The notes below the pieces were generated by a model, which had not been told where the DNA came from, ran no database searches, and worked only from the letters and a program-made list of their open reading frames with translations. Below are positions 50,801-58,608 of a DNA stretch of 64,000 nt, one piece after another. Both the position numbers and the translations under genes were made by a program. Numbering within the stretch: position 1 is the stretch's first letter; each line of letters begins with the position of its first letter. Origin of the DNA: Actinacidiphila rubida (lineage in GTDB: Bacteria > Actinomycetota > Actinomycetes > Streptomycetales > Streptomycetaceae). The stretch is taken from the NCBI RefSeq assembly GCF_900110255.1, contig NZ_FODD01000021.1, forward strand, positions 62,001 through 126,000, in the 5' to 3' direction.

Positions 50801-50842
50801 CGGGCCCGCGCGGTCGTGGAACGGCTGTTCTACGACGGATGA
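47837..50842 (+). CDS. glnE: Bifunctional glutamine synthetase adenylyltransferase/deadenylase
   Basis: 1,001 residues. Two nucleotidyltransferase domains have the signature G-x-G-x(2)-G-G-x-E-L-x-Y-x-S-D-x-D: first at 200-216 (GMGKCGGHELNYVSDVD, D214/D216, the adenylyl-removing half) and again at 722-738 (GMGRLGGRELGYGSDAD, D736/D738, the adenylylating half). Each is followed by a helical GlnD-UR-like domain with DLRPEGK(N/S)GPLVR and YxxRWxxxWExQALL. It adjusts GlnA activity to nitrogen status. The length matches actinobacterial GlnE. It is monocistronic, converging on the PAP2 gene. Confidence 0.96.
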   Translation: MQGRRSSTFSRLLRHGFTDPATAERLLDDDVLSTVRTDPVLLEALGATADPDQALLGLVRLTEALDEPERRVLLDTVTTAKPLRDRLLGVLGASEALGDHLARHPADWHALVTYEAADLHPGIAEFERGLAGAEDPDALRAAYRRCLLGIAARDVCGTSDLVRTAAELADLATATLRVALAIASAEQPGDAAACRLAVIGMGKCGGHELNYVSDVDVIFVAEPVESAAGAEENPALQAATRLAARMMRVCSDTTAEGTIWPVDANLRPEGKNGPLVRTLSSHLAYYKRWAKTWEFQALLKARPMAGDAALGQEYMAAIHPMVWQAAERDHFVTDVQQMRRRVVDNIPAAQVDRELKLGPGGLRDVEFAVQLLQLVHGRSDLSLRSPTTLTALGQLAAGGYVGRADASSLDDAYRFLRLMEHRIQLQKMRRTHLVPEDEASLRRLGRGLGYRSEPVATLNREWKRHAMEVRRLHEKLFYRPLLDAVAQLGAEESRLSTDAARERLQALGYADPAAAMRHLEALANGVTRKAAIQRTLLPVLLGWFADSADPDAGLLGFRKVSDALGKTPWYLRLLRDEGAAAQRLARVLSSGRLAPDLLMRAPEAVAMLGSNDALVPREPSALEQEVLAAVGRAADAEQAIAAVRGVRRRELFRTAAADLVDTYGDDTEEHQEAVDAAAIVDRVGSAVYGLTSATLAGALRAAVNAVTGNDAQPLPTRFAIIGMGRLGGRELGYGSDADVLFVHEPYDPADGGEAARAALAVADELRRLLQIPTADPPLLIDSDLRPEGKSGPLVRTLASYRAYYDRWSLVWESQALLRATQVAGDPGLGERFIAMIDPLRYPEGGLSEEAVREIRRLKARMESERVPRGADRTLHAKLGRGGLSDIEWTVQLLQMQHGARLPSLRSTGTRRALAAAHAEGLIATEDMRVLDDAWVLATRVRNAVMLVRGRPGDTFPGDGKELAAVGRYLGYPPGHVGDMLEDYRRRTRRARAVVERLFYDG

Positions 50843-50866
50843 GCGACCGCGGCCGGTGAACGGGCC

Positions 50867-50882
50867 TCCGGCATATGCCGGA
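50867..50882. terminator. 16-bp palindrome between glnE and the PAP2 gene
   Basis: TCCGGCATATGCCGGA is perfect and lies in the 77-bp convergent gap. It could be a weak bidirectional terminator or a protein site. Confidence 0.35.
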
Positions 50883-50919
50883 TGGGGTCCGCGGGTGAGG
50901 GCGGAGGACGGAGCAGTCG

Positions 50920-51807
50920 TCAGACCGCGGGGCGGGGCAGCACCGGCAGCCGGTACACCCACCGGCCGTACAGCCACGACACCAGCGCGTAGCCGACCGC
51001 CAGGCACAGCGCGCCGCCGACCGCGTCCAGCCAGAAGTGGTTGCCGGTCGCGACGATCACCGTCAGCGTGAACAGCGGGTACAGCGCCCCCAGGACCCGC
51101 GCCCACAGCGGCTTGGCCAGCGTCACCAGCGTGATCCCGCACCACAGCGACCAGCCGATGTGCATCGACGGCATGGCCGCGTACTGGTTGGACACGTGCG
51201 ACAGGCTGCCCTGGGACAGCGAGCCCCAGGTGTGGTGCAGCTCCACGGTGTCGAGGAAGCCCTTGCCGTTCATCAGGCGCGGCGGTGCCAGCGGGAAGGC
51301 CCAGAAGCCGACCAGCGCCAGCCACGTCGTCACGAAGAGGACCAGCCGGGACGGCCCGTACCGTTCGGGGTGGCGTACGTACAGCCACACGAGCACACCG
51401 ATCGTGATGACGAAGTGCAGCGTGGCGTAGTAGTAGTTCATCCCGACGATCAGCCAGGTCACGGAGTTGACCGCGTGGTTGACGCCGTGCTCGACGGCCA
51501 GTCCCAGGTTGTGCTCGAAGGACCACACCCAGTCGGCGTGGTGCAGCGCCAGCGACCTCTTCTCCGGGACCGCGTTCCTGATCATCGAGTACAGCCAGTA
51601 ACTGAAGCCGATCAGCAGGATCTCGAACCACAGGCGCGGCCGGCGCGGGGTCCGCAGCCGGTGCAGCAGCGCCGTGCTCCGCTTCTCCGCAGGGCTGGTG
51701 GCGCCGGCGGCCCCGTCATACCTCGTGGAACCCGTGGAACTCGCAGGGCCCGGGGCGGCCGTGCGGCCTTTCGGCGTTTCGGCGGTCTTCGCGGTGAGTT
51801 CCCCCAT
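50920..51807 (-). CDS. PAP2-superfamily membrane phosphatase (inositol-phosphoceramide-synthase-like)
   Basis: 295 residues from ATG 51807. A Thr/Ala-rich N terminus is followed by about six membrane segments. The PAP2 catalytic motifs are PSMH (H216, in AAMPSMHIGWSLW) and GNHFWLDAVGG (H257, D261). The preceding P-x-R-L region (PLAPPRLMNGKGFLD) is the first part of the PAP2_3 site. It dephosphorylates or transfers lipid-linked phosphates such as phosphatidate, isoprenyl or inositol lipids at the membrane. The neighbour upstream on the same strand is malR; no functional link is clear. Confidence 0.87.
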   Translation of the reverse strand: MGELTAKTAETPKGRTAAPGPASSTGSTRYDGAAGATSPAEKRSTALLHRLRTPRRPRLWFEILLIGFSYWLYSMIRNAVPEKRSLALHHADWVWSFEHNLGLAVEHGVNHAVNSVTWLIVGMNYYYATLHFVITIGVLVWLYVRHPERYGPSRLVLFVTTWLALVGFWAFPLAPPRLMNGKGFLDTVELHHTWGSLSQGSLSHVSNQYAAMPSMHIGWSLWCGITLVTLAKPLWARVLGALYPLFTLTVIVATGNHFWLDAVGGALCLAVGYALVSWLYGRWVYRLPVLPRPAV

Positions 51808-51855
51808 AGGAAACCAGTCTGCCAGATCCCTCACGCCGAGCGGCTGTTCCCCGCA

Positions 51856-52944
51856 TCACGTCCGTGTCGAACCGGACACTCCGCGTGGCGACTGCTGCGG
51901 CGGAACCGGCGGGGTGCGATCCGCGGCCGCGGCCGGCACCGCCGCGGTCGAACCCCGCACCACCAGCTCGGGCATGAACACGAACTCGCTGTGCGGGGCC
52001 GGCGTGCCGCCGATCTCCTCCAGCAGCGCGTTCACCGCGGCCTGGCTCATCGCCGTCACCGGCTGCCGGATGGTCGTCAGCGGCGGGTCGGTGAACGCGA
52101 TCAGCGGCGAGTCGTCGTAGCCGACCACCGACACGTCCTCCGGCACCGACAGGCCCTGCTGGCGGGCGGCCCGGATCGCGCCGAGCGCCATCATGTCCGA
52201 CGCGCACACGATCGCGGTGCACCCCGACGCGATCAGCGCGGTGGCCGCGGCCTGCCCGCCCTCCAGCGTGTACAGCGAGTGCTGGACGAGCGTCCGCGCG
52301 TCCTGTTCCGACAGGCCCAGCACGTCCCCCATCGACGCCACGAAGCCCTCGATCTTGCGCTGCACCGGCACGTAGCGCTGCTGACCCACGGCCAGCCCGA
52401 TCCTGCGGTGGCCCAGCGCCGCGAGGTGGGTGACCGCGAGCCGCACCGCGCCCCGGTCGTCGGGCGACACGAACGGCGCGTCGACCTTCTCCGAGAAGCC
52501 GTTGATCAGCACGAACGGCACACCCTGGCCGTGCAGCCGGGCGTAGCGCTCCATGTCGGCCGTGGAGTCGGCGTGCAGGCCCGAGGCGAAGATGATGCCG
52601 GCCACGCCGCGCTCGACGAGCATCTCCACCAGCTCGTCCTCGGTGGAGCCGCCGGGCGTCTGGGTGGCCAGCACCGGTGTGTAGCCCTGCCGGGTCAGCG
52701 CCTGGCCGATGATCTGCGCGAAGGCAGGGAAGATCGGGTTGAGCAGCTCGGGCGTGATCAGCCCGACCAGGCCCGCGCTGCGCTGCCGCAGCCGCACCGG
52801 CCGCTCGTAGCCCAGCAGATCGAGGGCGGCCAGCACGGATTCGCGGGTGCCCGCCGAGACTCCGGGCCTGCCGTTGAGCACCCGGCTGACCGTCGCCTCG
52901 CTGACGCCCGCCTGGGCTGCGATGTCAGCGAGCCGTGCGGTCAC
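51856..52944 (-). CDS. malR: LacI-family maltose regulator MalR
   Basis: 362 residues from GTG 52944 (MTARLADIAAQAGVSEATVSRVLNGRPG). Helix-turn-helix and hinge in residues 1-50, then the sensor domain (TLEGGQAAATALIASGCTAIVCASDMMALGAIRAARQQGLSVPEDVSVVGYDDS). It represses maltose genes in Streptomyces until maltodextrin binds. It follows aglA by 34 bp on the same strand, so it can be transcribed as the last gene of malEFG-aglA-malR, giving feedback. Candidate binding sites with CTTGC repeats lie at 58296-58323 and 58452-58471. Its recognition helix nearly equals that of the LacI regulator at 13167. Confidence 0.9.
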   Translation of the reverse strand: MTARLADIAAQAGVSEATVSRVLNGRPGVSAGTRESVLAALDLLGYERPVRLRQRSAGLVGLITPELLNPIFPAFAQIIGQALTRQGYTPVLATQTPGGSTEDELVEMLVERGVAGIIFASGLHADSTADMERYARLHGQGVPFVLINGFSEKVDAPFVSPDDRGAVRLAVTHLAALGHRRIGLAVGQQRYVPVQRKIEGFVASMGDVLGLSEQDARTLVQHSLYTLEGGQAAATALIASGCTAIVCASDMMALGAIRAARQQGLSVPEDVSVVGYDDSPLIAFTDPPLTTIRQPVTAMSQAAVNALLEEIGGTPAPHSEFVFMPELVVRGSTAAVPAAAADRTPPVPPQQSPRGVSGSTRT

Positions 52945-52978
52945 AGCACCGGATGCTAGGGGACGGAACGCCACCACG

Positions 52979-54718
52979 TCAGATCGACCACCAAACTGCC
53001 GTGTCCGCGGCGATCGCGGAGGTCGCGGAAGAATCGCCACCAATCGCCGCCCCGGACTGCCCGTCCGACTGCCCGTCCGGACCACTGGTCAGCATGACCG
53101 AGCCCGGCGCCGGCAGGGTCACCGGGTGCCCGTTGAGGTTCACCGCACACACGAAGCCGGGCTCGCCCGCGCCGCCGTCGCGGCGGAAGGCGAGCACGCC
53201 CTCGGGCGCCTCCAGCCACGTCACGTCGCCGCCGGCGCCCAGCGCCGGGTGCTGCCGGCGCAGCCGCAGCGCCGTGCGGTACATCTCCAGGGTGGAGTCC
53301 GCGGCGCCGGTCTGCGCCGCGACGCTCAGCCCGGCCCACTCGGCCGGCTGCGGCAGCCAGCTCGGGCCGCCGGCGACCGGGCCGAAACCGTACGGCGCCT
53401 CGTCACCGGACCACGGGATCGGCACCCGGCAGCCGTCGCGGAAGCCGTCCTGGCCGGCGGCGCGGAAGAACGACGGGTCCTGCCGCACCTCGTCCGGCAG
53501 GTCGGTGACGTCCGGCAGGCCCAGCTCCTCGCCCTGGTACAGGTAGGCCGAGCCGGGCAGCGCCAGCATCAGCAGCGTCGCCGCGCGGGCCCGGCGCAGG
53601 CCCAGTGCGCGGTCGCCCGCGGTCCGCAACTGGGTGCCCAGGCCGGGCGGGTTGGCGAACCGGGTGGCGTGCCGCGTCACGTCGTGGTTGGACAGCACCC
53701 AGGTGGCCGGCGCACCCACCGAACCCATCGCGGACAGCGACGTGTCGATCACGGCGCGCAGCGCGGCCGCGTCCCACGGCGTCGTCAGGTACTCGAAGTT
53801 GAACGCCTGGTGCAGCTCGTCGGGCCGCAGGTACAGGGCGGCGCGCTCGATGGTCGGCGTCCAGGCCTCGGCCACCGCGATCCGATCCCCGGAGTACTCG
53901 TCGAGGATCCGGCGCCAGCCGCGGTAGATCTCGTGCACGCCGTCCTGGTCGAAGTACGGCATGGCGGCGGTGCCCAGCAGCGCCAGCTGCTCGGCGTGGC
54001 CGATGTCCGGCAGGCCGGCGGCCTTCACCAGGCCGTGCGCCACGTCCACCCGGAAGCCGTCGACGCCCAGGTCCAGCCAGAAGCGCAGCACCGAGCGGAA
54101 CTCGTCGTGCACCGCCGGGTGGTCCCAGTTGAAGTCGGGCTGCTCGGGCGCGAACAGGTGCAGGTACCACTCGCCGGGCGTGCCGTCGGCGTCCGTGGTG
54201 CGCGTCCAGGCCGGGCCCCCGAAGATGGACTCCCAGTCGTTGGGCGGCAGTTCGCCGTGCGCGCCCTTGCCCGGGCGGAAGTGGAAACGGTCCCGCAGCG
54301 GTGAGCCGGCACCCTCGCGCAGCGCCTGCTTGAACCACTCGTGCTGGTCCGAGCAGTGGTTCGGCACCACGTCCACGATCACCCGCAGGCCCAGGCCGTG
54401 CGCGCCGCGCACCAGGTCGTCGGCGTCGGTGAGGGTGCCGAACATCGGGTCCACCGCACGGTAGTCGGCCACGTCGTAGCCGGCGTCGGCCTGCGGGGAG
54501 GCGTAGAACGGCGACAGCCAGACGGCGTCCACGCCCAGGTCCCGCAGGTACGGCAGCCGGGCGGTGACACCCGGCAGGTCGCCCATGCCGTCGCCGTTCC
54601 CGTCGGCGAAACTGCGCGGGTACACCTGGTAGATGACCGCGTCGCGCCACCAGTCTCTGCGCTCGGCGTCGTCAGCGGCGGCGGCGGAGCTGGGCGCGTC
54701 GGTGAGGTGCTGGCTCAT
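52979..54718 (-). CDS. aglA: GH13 alpha-glucosidase AglA
   Basis: 579 residues from ATG 54718 (AAGGGA upstream), without a signal peptide. GH13 residues: D225 nucleophile (GFRVDVAHG), E284 acid/base (VAEAW), D346 (SNHDVTRH). It hydrolyses imported maltodextrins to glucose in the cytoplasm. It is encoded right after the MalEFG transporter and before MalR. The C-terminal end carries a Ser/Gly/Asp-rich stretch (GQSDGQSG). It is a paralogue of the 7656-9314 enzyme. Confidence 0.92.
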   Translation of the reverse strand: MSQHLTDAPSSAAAADDAERRDWWRDAVIYQVYPRSFADGNGDGMGDLPGVTARLPYLRDLGVDAVWLSPFYASPQADAGYDVADYRAVDPMFGTLTDADDLVRGAHGLGLRVIVDVVPNHCSDQHEWFKQALREGAGSPLRDRFHFRPGKGAHGELPPNDWESIFGGPAWTRTTDADGTPGEWYLHLFAPEQPDFNWDHPAVHDEFRSVLRFWLDLGVDGFRVDVAHGLVKAAGLPDIGHAEQLALLGTAAMPYFDQDGVHEIYRGWRRILDEYSGDRIAVAEAWTPTIERAALYLRPDELHQAFNFEYLTTPWDAAALRAVIDTSLSAMGSVGAPATWVLSNHDVTRHATRFANPPGLGTQLRTAGDRALGLRRARAATLLMLALPGSAYLYQGEELGLPDVTDLPDEVRQDPSFFRAAGQDGFRDGCRVPIPWSGDEAPYGFGPVAGGPSWLPQPAEWAGLSVAAQTGAADSTLEMYRTALRLRRQHPALGAGGDVTWLEAPEGVLAFRRDGGAGEPGFVCAVNLNGHPVTLPAPGSVMLTSGPDGQSDGQSGAAIGGDSSATSAIAADTAVWWSI

Positions 54719-54830
54719 GGATTCCCTTGGTGGGGTGTGGTGGTGGGCTCGCCCCGTGCCTGGCGGCGGGGGCGGCATGGGTGCTGCGTCGGTGGTGCGG
54801 CGGGGTGCTGAGGCCCTCGGGCGTCAGCCC

Positions 54831-55739
54831 TCAGCCTTTGGTGCCGCCGGCTGTCAGGCCGGTCACCAGGTGCTTCTGGACGAGCATGAAGACGATGGCC
54901 GCCGGTATCGCGATGATCACCGAGGCGGCGGTCATGCTGCCCCAGTCGGCGCGCTGGTCGGCGGCGAAGGTGCGGATGCCGACCGCCAGGGTGGTGTGCG
55001 GGTCGCGCATGAACTGGTTGGAGTACGCGACCTCGCCCCAGGCGGTCAGGAAGCTGAAGAAGGCCGTGACGGCCAGGCCCGGCTTGGCCAGCGGCATGAT
55101 CAGCCGCCAGAACGTGCCGAACGGGGTCAGCCCGTCGACCCGCCCGGCCTCGTCGATCTCGCGCGGGATGGTGTCGAAGTAGCCCTTCAGCATCCACGCG
55201 CAGAACGGCACCGAGATGGTGCAGTAGACCAGGACGAGGCCGAGGTAGGTGTCCAGCAGGTTCAGCTGCACCAGCAGGTTGTACAGCGGCACGATCAGCA
55301 CGGCCATCGGGAACATCTGGGTGATCAGGAAGGTCCACATCAGCGGCCGGTGGCCCGGGAAGCGCATCCGCGAGACGGCGTAGCCGGCGCTCGCCGAGAC
55401 CAGCACGCCGAGCACCGTGGTGGCCGCGGCGACGATCACCGAGTTGAGGAACCAGCGCGGGAAGTGGCTGTGCAGCAGGACGAACCGGTAGTTGTCCAGG
55501 CCGAGATGGTGGAGCACCTCGTTCGGCTGCTGCCACGCCGTGCTGGGGCCCAGCGAGATGAACAGGATCCACAGCACCGGGAAGACCGCGATGACGCTGG
55601 CCGCCATCAGCGTGGCGTGCAGGGCGAAGGACGCCCCGAGGCTGCGCTCGTTGCGGCCGCGGGTGCGCCGCCGGGCCGTGTCGGCGGCGCGGGGACGGGC
55701 GGGGACGGCGGCGGAGCCGCGTTGTGTGGTGGCGCTCAT
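54831..55739 (-). CDS. malG: Maltose/maltodextrin ABC transporter permease MalG
   Basis: 302 residues. A cytoplasmic Arg-rich N terminus precedes six membrane segments. The EAA loop reads EIDEAGRVDGLTPFGTFWRLIMPLAKPGLA (about 195-225). The C-terminal signature is QKHLVTGLTAGGTKG, as in MalG proteins. It partners MalF, encoded 11 bp upstream, and presumably uses the shared ATPase MsiK, encoded elsewhere. Confidence 0.94.
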   Translation of the reverse strand: MSATTQRGSAAVPARPRAADTARRRTRGRNERSLGASFALHATLMAASVIAVFPVLWILFISLGPSTAWQQPNEVLHHLGLDNYRFVLLHSHFPRWFLNSVIVAAATTVLGVLVSASAGYAVSRMRFPGHRPLMWTFLITQMFPMAVLIVPLYNLLVQLNLLDTYLGLVLVYCTISVPFCAWMLKGYFDTIPREIDEAGRVDGLTPFGTFWRLIMPLAKPGLAVTAFFSFLTAWGEVAYSNQFMRDPHTTLAVGIRTFAADQRADWGSMTAASVIIAIPAAIVFMLVQKHLVTGLTAGGTKG

Positions 55740-55750
55740 GGCGGCGGCTC

Positions 55751-56746
55751 CTAGTCCTGCGTCTTCAGCTGGCGGCGGTAGAAGGTGGAGAACGCCACGA
55801 GGATCATCAGGATGACGATGCCGTAGGTGGCGGACCCCGCGTAGTCGGCCGCGCCGCCGGAGAAGGCCATCTCGTAGGCGTGCGTCACGAGGATGTCGGT
55901 GTCGCCGGTGGTGTTGTTGCCGAGCAGCAGGTAGATGATCGGGAACATGTTGAAGGTCCACACGGTGGACAGCAGGATCACCGTGTTGGTGACCGGGCGC
56001 AGTCCCGGCACGGTGACGTTGAAGAAGCGCTGCACCGGTGTGGCGCCGTCCATCTCGGCGGCCTCGTACAGTTCGCCCGGGATGGCCTGCAGGCCGCCCA
56101 GGAGCGCGACCATCATGAACGGCACACCGCACCAGATGTTGACCAGGATGACCGCGATCTTCTGCGCGAACGGCGTGCCCAGCCAGTCCTGCGCGGGCAG
56201 CCCGACCTTGGTGATGATGTCGTTGAACACGCCGTACTGGGAGTTGAACATCAGCCGCCACGCGAACACGCCGATGAAGGCCGGCACCGCCCAGGGGAGG
56301 ATCAGTGCCAGCCGGTAGAACAGGCGGAACCGCATCGGCCGGTTGAGCAGCAGCGCCATGGCCAGGCCGATGGCGTAGGTGATCGCCACGCAGGAGACGG
56401 TCCAGACGACCGTCCACTCCAGGCGCGGGTAGAAGTCGCCGTCCGCGCCGGAGATCACCTGCCAGTAGTTGTGCAGCCCGACGAAGTCGTAGGTGGCGCC
56501 GATGTGGATGGGGCCGATGTTCTGCGCGACGTTGCGCTCGTTGGCGTTGGTGAACGACAGGTACAGGCCGTAGCACAGCGGGTACAGCACCAGGACGCCG
56601 ATCACGATGACCACCGGGGCGACCATCGCCCACGCGTACCAGTGCTTGTCCCACGACCGCTTGATCGACGTCCATGCGCCGTGGGGGGCGCGCGGCGCGG
56701 GCGCCTTCACGTCCCGGGCGCCTTCGTCCATGGTGGCGGTGGTCAT
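55751..56746 (-). CDS. malF: Maltose/maltodextrin ABC transporter permease MalF
   Basis: 331 residues. The first membrane segment is YAWAMVAPVVIVIGVLVLYPLCYGLYLSF. The extracellular loop between TM1 and TM2 (about 65-110) is extended, as in MalF. The EAA loop is ELYEAAEMDGATPVQRFFNVTVPGLRP. Separated from malE by a long stem-loop (56801-56870), which should lower its expression relative to the binding protein. Confidence 0.94.
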   Translation of the reverse strand: MTTATMDEGARDVKAPAPRAPHGAWTSIKRSWDKHWYAWAMVAPVVIVIGVLVLYPLCYGLYLSFTNANERNVAQNIGPIHIGATYDFVGLHNYWQVISGADGDFYPRLEWTVVWTVSCVAITYAIGLAMALLLNRPMRFRLFYRLALILPWAVPAFIGVFAWRLMFNSQYGVFNDIITKVGLPAQDWLGTPFAQKIAVILVNIWCGVPFMMVALLGGLQAIPGELYEAAEMDGATPVQRFFNVTVPGLRPVTNTVILLSTVWTFNMFPIIYLLLGNNTTGDTDILVTHAYEMAFSGGAADYAGSATYGIVILMILVAFSTFYRRQLKTQD

Positions 56747-56800
56747 CGCTCCTCGGCTTCTCGTCAGGTCTCTACAGGCAGGGCTCTACGGGGGGACGGA

Positions 56801-56870
56801 CCGGACCGGCCGGCCGGGCGCGTGGGCCCCGCTCCCCTGAGGGAGGCGGGGCCCCGGCCGGCCGGTCCGG
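56801..56870 (-). terminator. Long stem-loop between malE and malF
   Basis: An inner stem of 13 bp (56824-56836 with 56841-56853, around CTGA) is continued by an outer stem of GC-rich CCGG repeats (56801-56817 with 56854-56870) after a bulge. It lies directly after the malE stop, as at the corresponding place of the first sugar operon. Confidence 0.7.
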
Positions 56871-56885
56871 AACTGGTGGCCGCCG

Positions 56886-58187
56886 TTACTGGACGGCGTA
56901 GCCCGGCAGGAGCTTGCCGAAGTCCTTGGCCGCGGCGTCCAGGCCGGCCTGCACGGAGGTCTGACCCTGCAGGATCTTGATGTACTGCTGCTGCAGCGGC
57001 GTGAAGAGGCTGCCGACCTGCGGGAGGGCGACCCGCGGGCGGGCGGTGTCCATGATCGGCTTGAAGCCGGCGATGGTCCCGTTCTTCAGCACCGCGTCGG
57101 TGTACGCCGAGGTGCGGGTCGGCAGGGTGCCGTTCTTCAGCGCGATCTGCTGCTGCGAGGCCGACGAGGTCATGAACTGCGTGAACAGGTAGGCCGCGTC
57201 GAGGTTCTTCGAGCCCTGGTAGACGGCCAGGTCGTGGCCGCCGGTCGGGGCGAGCGCCTTGCCGGACGAGCCGGCCGGCACCGGGGCGTACCCGAGGTTG
57301 GCCTCCTTGCCCTGGAAGGCCGAGCCGGTCAGGTCGTCGCCGACCGACCAGGGGCCCTGGATCAGCATGGCGACCTTGCCGGTCTTGAAGGAGGTCTGCA
57401 TGTTGTCGTAGGCGCTGGCGAAGTCGACCTTCAGCGACGAGGTGTCGTAGATCTTCTTGGCCTCGGTGACCGCCTTGACGGCCTCGGGCGAGTTGATCGT
57501 GATCTTCTTCGCGGCCGGGTCGGCCAGGTCGGCGCCCTCGCCGAACAGCACCGGGAACAGGAAGTAGGAGTCGGGGTTGACGTACGTGCCCGCGACGCCC
57601 GGCACCTTCTGCTTGATCGTGGCGGAGTCCGCGATCAGCTCGTCCCAGGTGGCCGGCGCCTTGGTGATGCCGGCCTTGGCGAAGATGTCCTTGTTGTACA
57701 GCAGGCCCAGGGTGTCGGTGACCGACGGCACACCGTAGGTCTTGCCGTCGTACTTGGTGGTGTTCATCGGGCCGGCCATGAAGTCGCCGGTGTCCTGCAG
57801 CGCGGTGGTGCCGTCGAGCGGGGCGATGTAGTGCAGCGAGGCGTACTCGGGGATCAGGCCGACGTCGGTGCGGACCACGTCGGGCGCGCCCTTGCCGCTC
57901 TGCGCGGCGGCCTTGAACTTCTGCTCCACGGTGCCGAAGTCGACGTTCTGGTAGTTGACCTTGATCTTCGGGTACTTCGCCTCGAAGGCCTTCACCAGTG
58001 CCTGGTACGTCGGGGCCTCGTTCTTGGCGTCCGAGGTGTCCCAGTAGGTGAGGGTGCCCGAGATCGAGGCGGGGTCCTGCGCCTTGCCGCTGTCGCTCTT
58101 GCCGTCGCCGCCGCCGTTGCCGCCACAGGCGGTGGCTCCGAGGACGATGGCCGCGGCCATCGCCACGGCGGATATGCCGCGTCGCAT
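56886..58187 (-). CDS. malE: Maltose/maltodextrin-binding lipoprotein MalE
   Basis: 433 residues from ATG 58187 (AAGGAG upstream). Lipobox GATAC with C21. The mature domain is a family 1 solute-binding fold: ISGTLTYWDTSDAKNEAPTYQALVKAFEAKYPKIKVNYQNVDF at the start and MLIQGPWSVGDDL in the hinge. It captures maltodextrins released by the secreted amylase and delivers them to MalFG. First gene of the operon, with MalR sites about 110-136 bp upstream. Confidence 0.94.
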   Translation of the reverse strand: MRRGISAVAMAAAIVLGATACGGNGGGDGKSDSGKAQDPASISGTLTYWDTSDAKNEAPTYQALVKAFEAKYPKIKVNYQNVDFGTVEQKFKAAAQSGKGAPDVVRTDVGLIPEYASLHYIAPLDGTTALQDTGDFMAGPMNTTKYDGKTYGVPSVTDTLGLLYNKDIFAKAGITKAPATWDELIADSATIKQKVPGVAGTYVNPDSYFLFPVLFGEGADLADPAAKKITINSPEAVKAVTEAKKIYDTSSLKVDFASAYDNMQTSFKTGKVAMLIQGPWSVGDDLTGSAFQGKEANLGYAPVPAGSSGKALAPTGGHDLAVYQGSKNLDAAYLFTQFMTSSASQQQIALKNGTLPTRTSAYTDAVLKNGTIAGFKPIMDTARPRVALPQVGSLFTPLQQQYIKILQGQTSVQAGLDAAAKDFGKLLPGYAVQ

Positions 58188-58295
58188 ACCTGACTCCTTG
58201 ATGAGGGAAGTGCCCGATCGCCCTGATCCGGCCAAGGGGCCGACCGTGTCCTCGGCCGGCTCCACCCGCTCGGGCTGGAGGGACCGTAGCAGCGG

Positions 58296-58323
58296 TGCAA
58301 CGTCTTGCGAAAGAGCTTGCAAG
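58296..58323. promoter_or_regulatory. Candidate MalR operator upstream of malE
   Basis: TGCAACGT (58296-58303), CTTGCGA (58304-58310) and CTTGCAAG (58316-58323) stand in a row, the two CTTGC units 12 bp apart. CTTGC-type repeats are described for MalR/Reg1 in Streptomyces and at alpha-amylase promoters. The rest of the 421-bp divergent gap has no gene. Confidence 0.65.
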
Positions 58324-58451
58324 TCCGTTTCTCCATGATCGTCGCGATGTGACAACTCCGTTACCCGAGCATGTCGGTTGCCCCACGATCGGGGCAAACG
58401 CGACACAGGTTCGCTGCTGTCGCGCCCTTTCGCGGACGAGCGCTGGAATTC

Positions 58452-58492
58452 CTTGCGGTGTCTTGCTGCAACACCCGAACGGGGGATACGGT
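58452..58492 (+). promoter_or_regulatory. Candidate MalR operator and promoter of the amylase-pullulanase gene
   Basis: CTTGCGG (58452-58458) and CTTGCTG (58462-58468) are 10 bp apart, followed by TGCAA (58467-58471). TTGCTG (58463-58468), an 18-bp spacer and TACGGT (58487-58492) may be the promoter. This leaves about 110 bases of leader before the GTG start at 58609. Confidence 0.6.
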
Positions 58493-58608
58493 CCCGGACA
58501 GCTCCGGCACCGACGCCGGGGCGGCACCCGGTTTCAGCGCGTGGACCCGGGCGCGAGGCTGTCCCTTCCCGTCCCCCCGGGGGCGGGTGATCGCAAGGAG
58601 AACTGCCC

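Noticed and set aside
47678..51631. 1,317-codon minus-strand open frame over glnE
   Set aside because: Shadow of glnE; the plus-strand product has both nucleotidyltransferase signatures.
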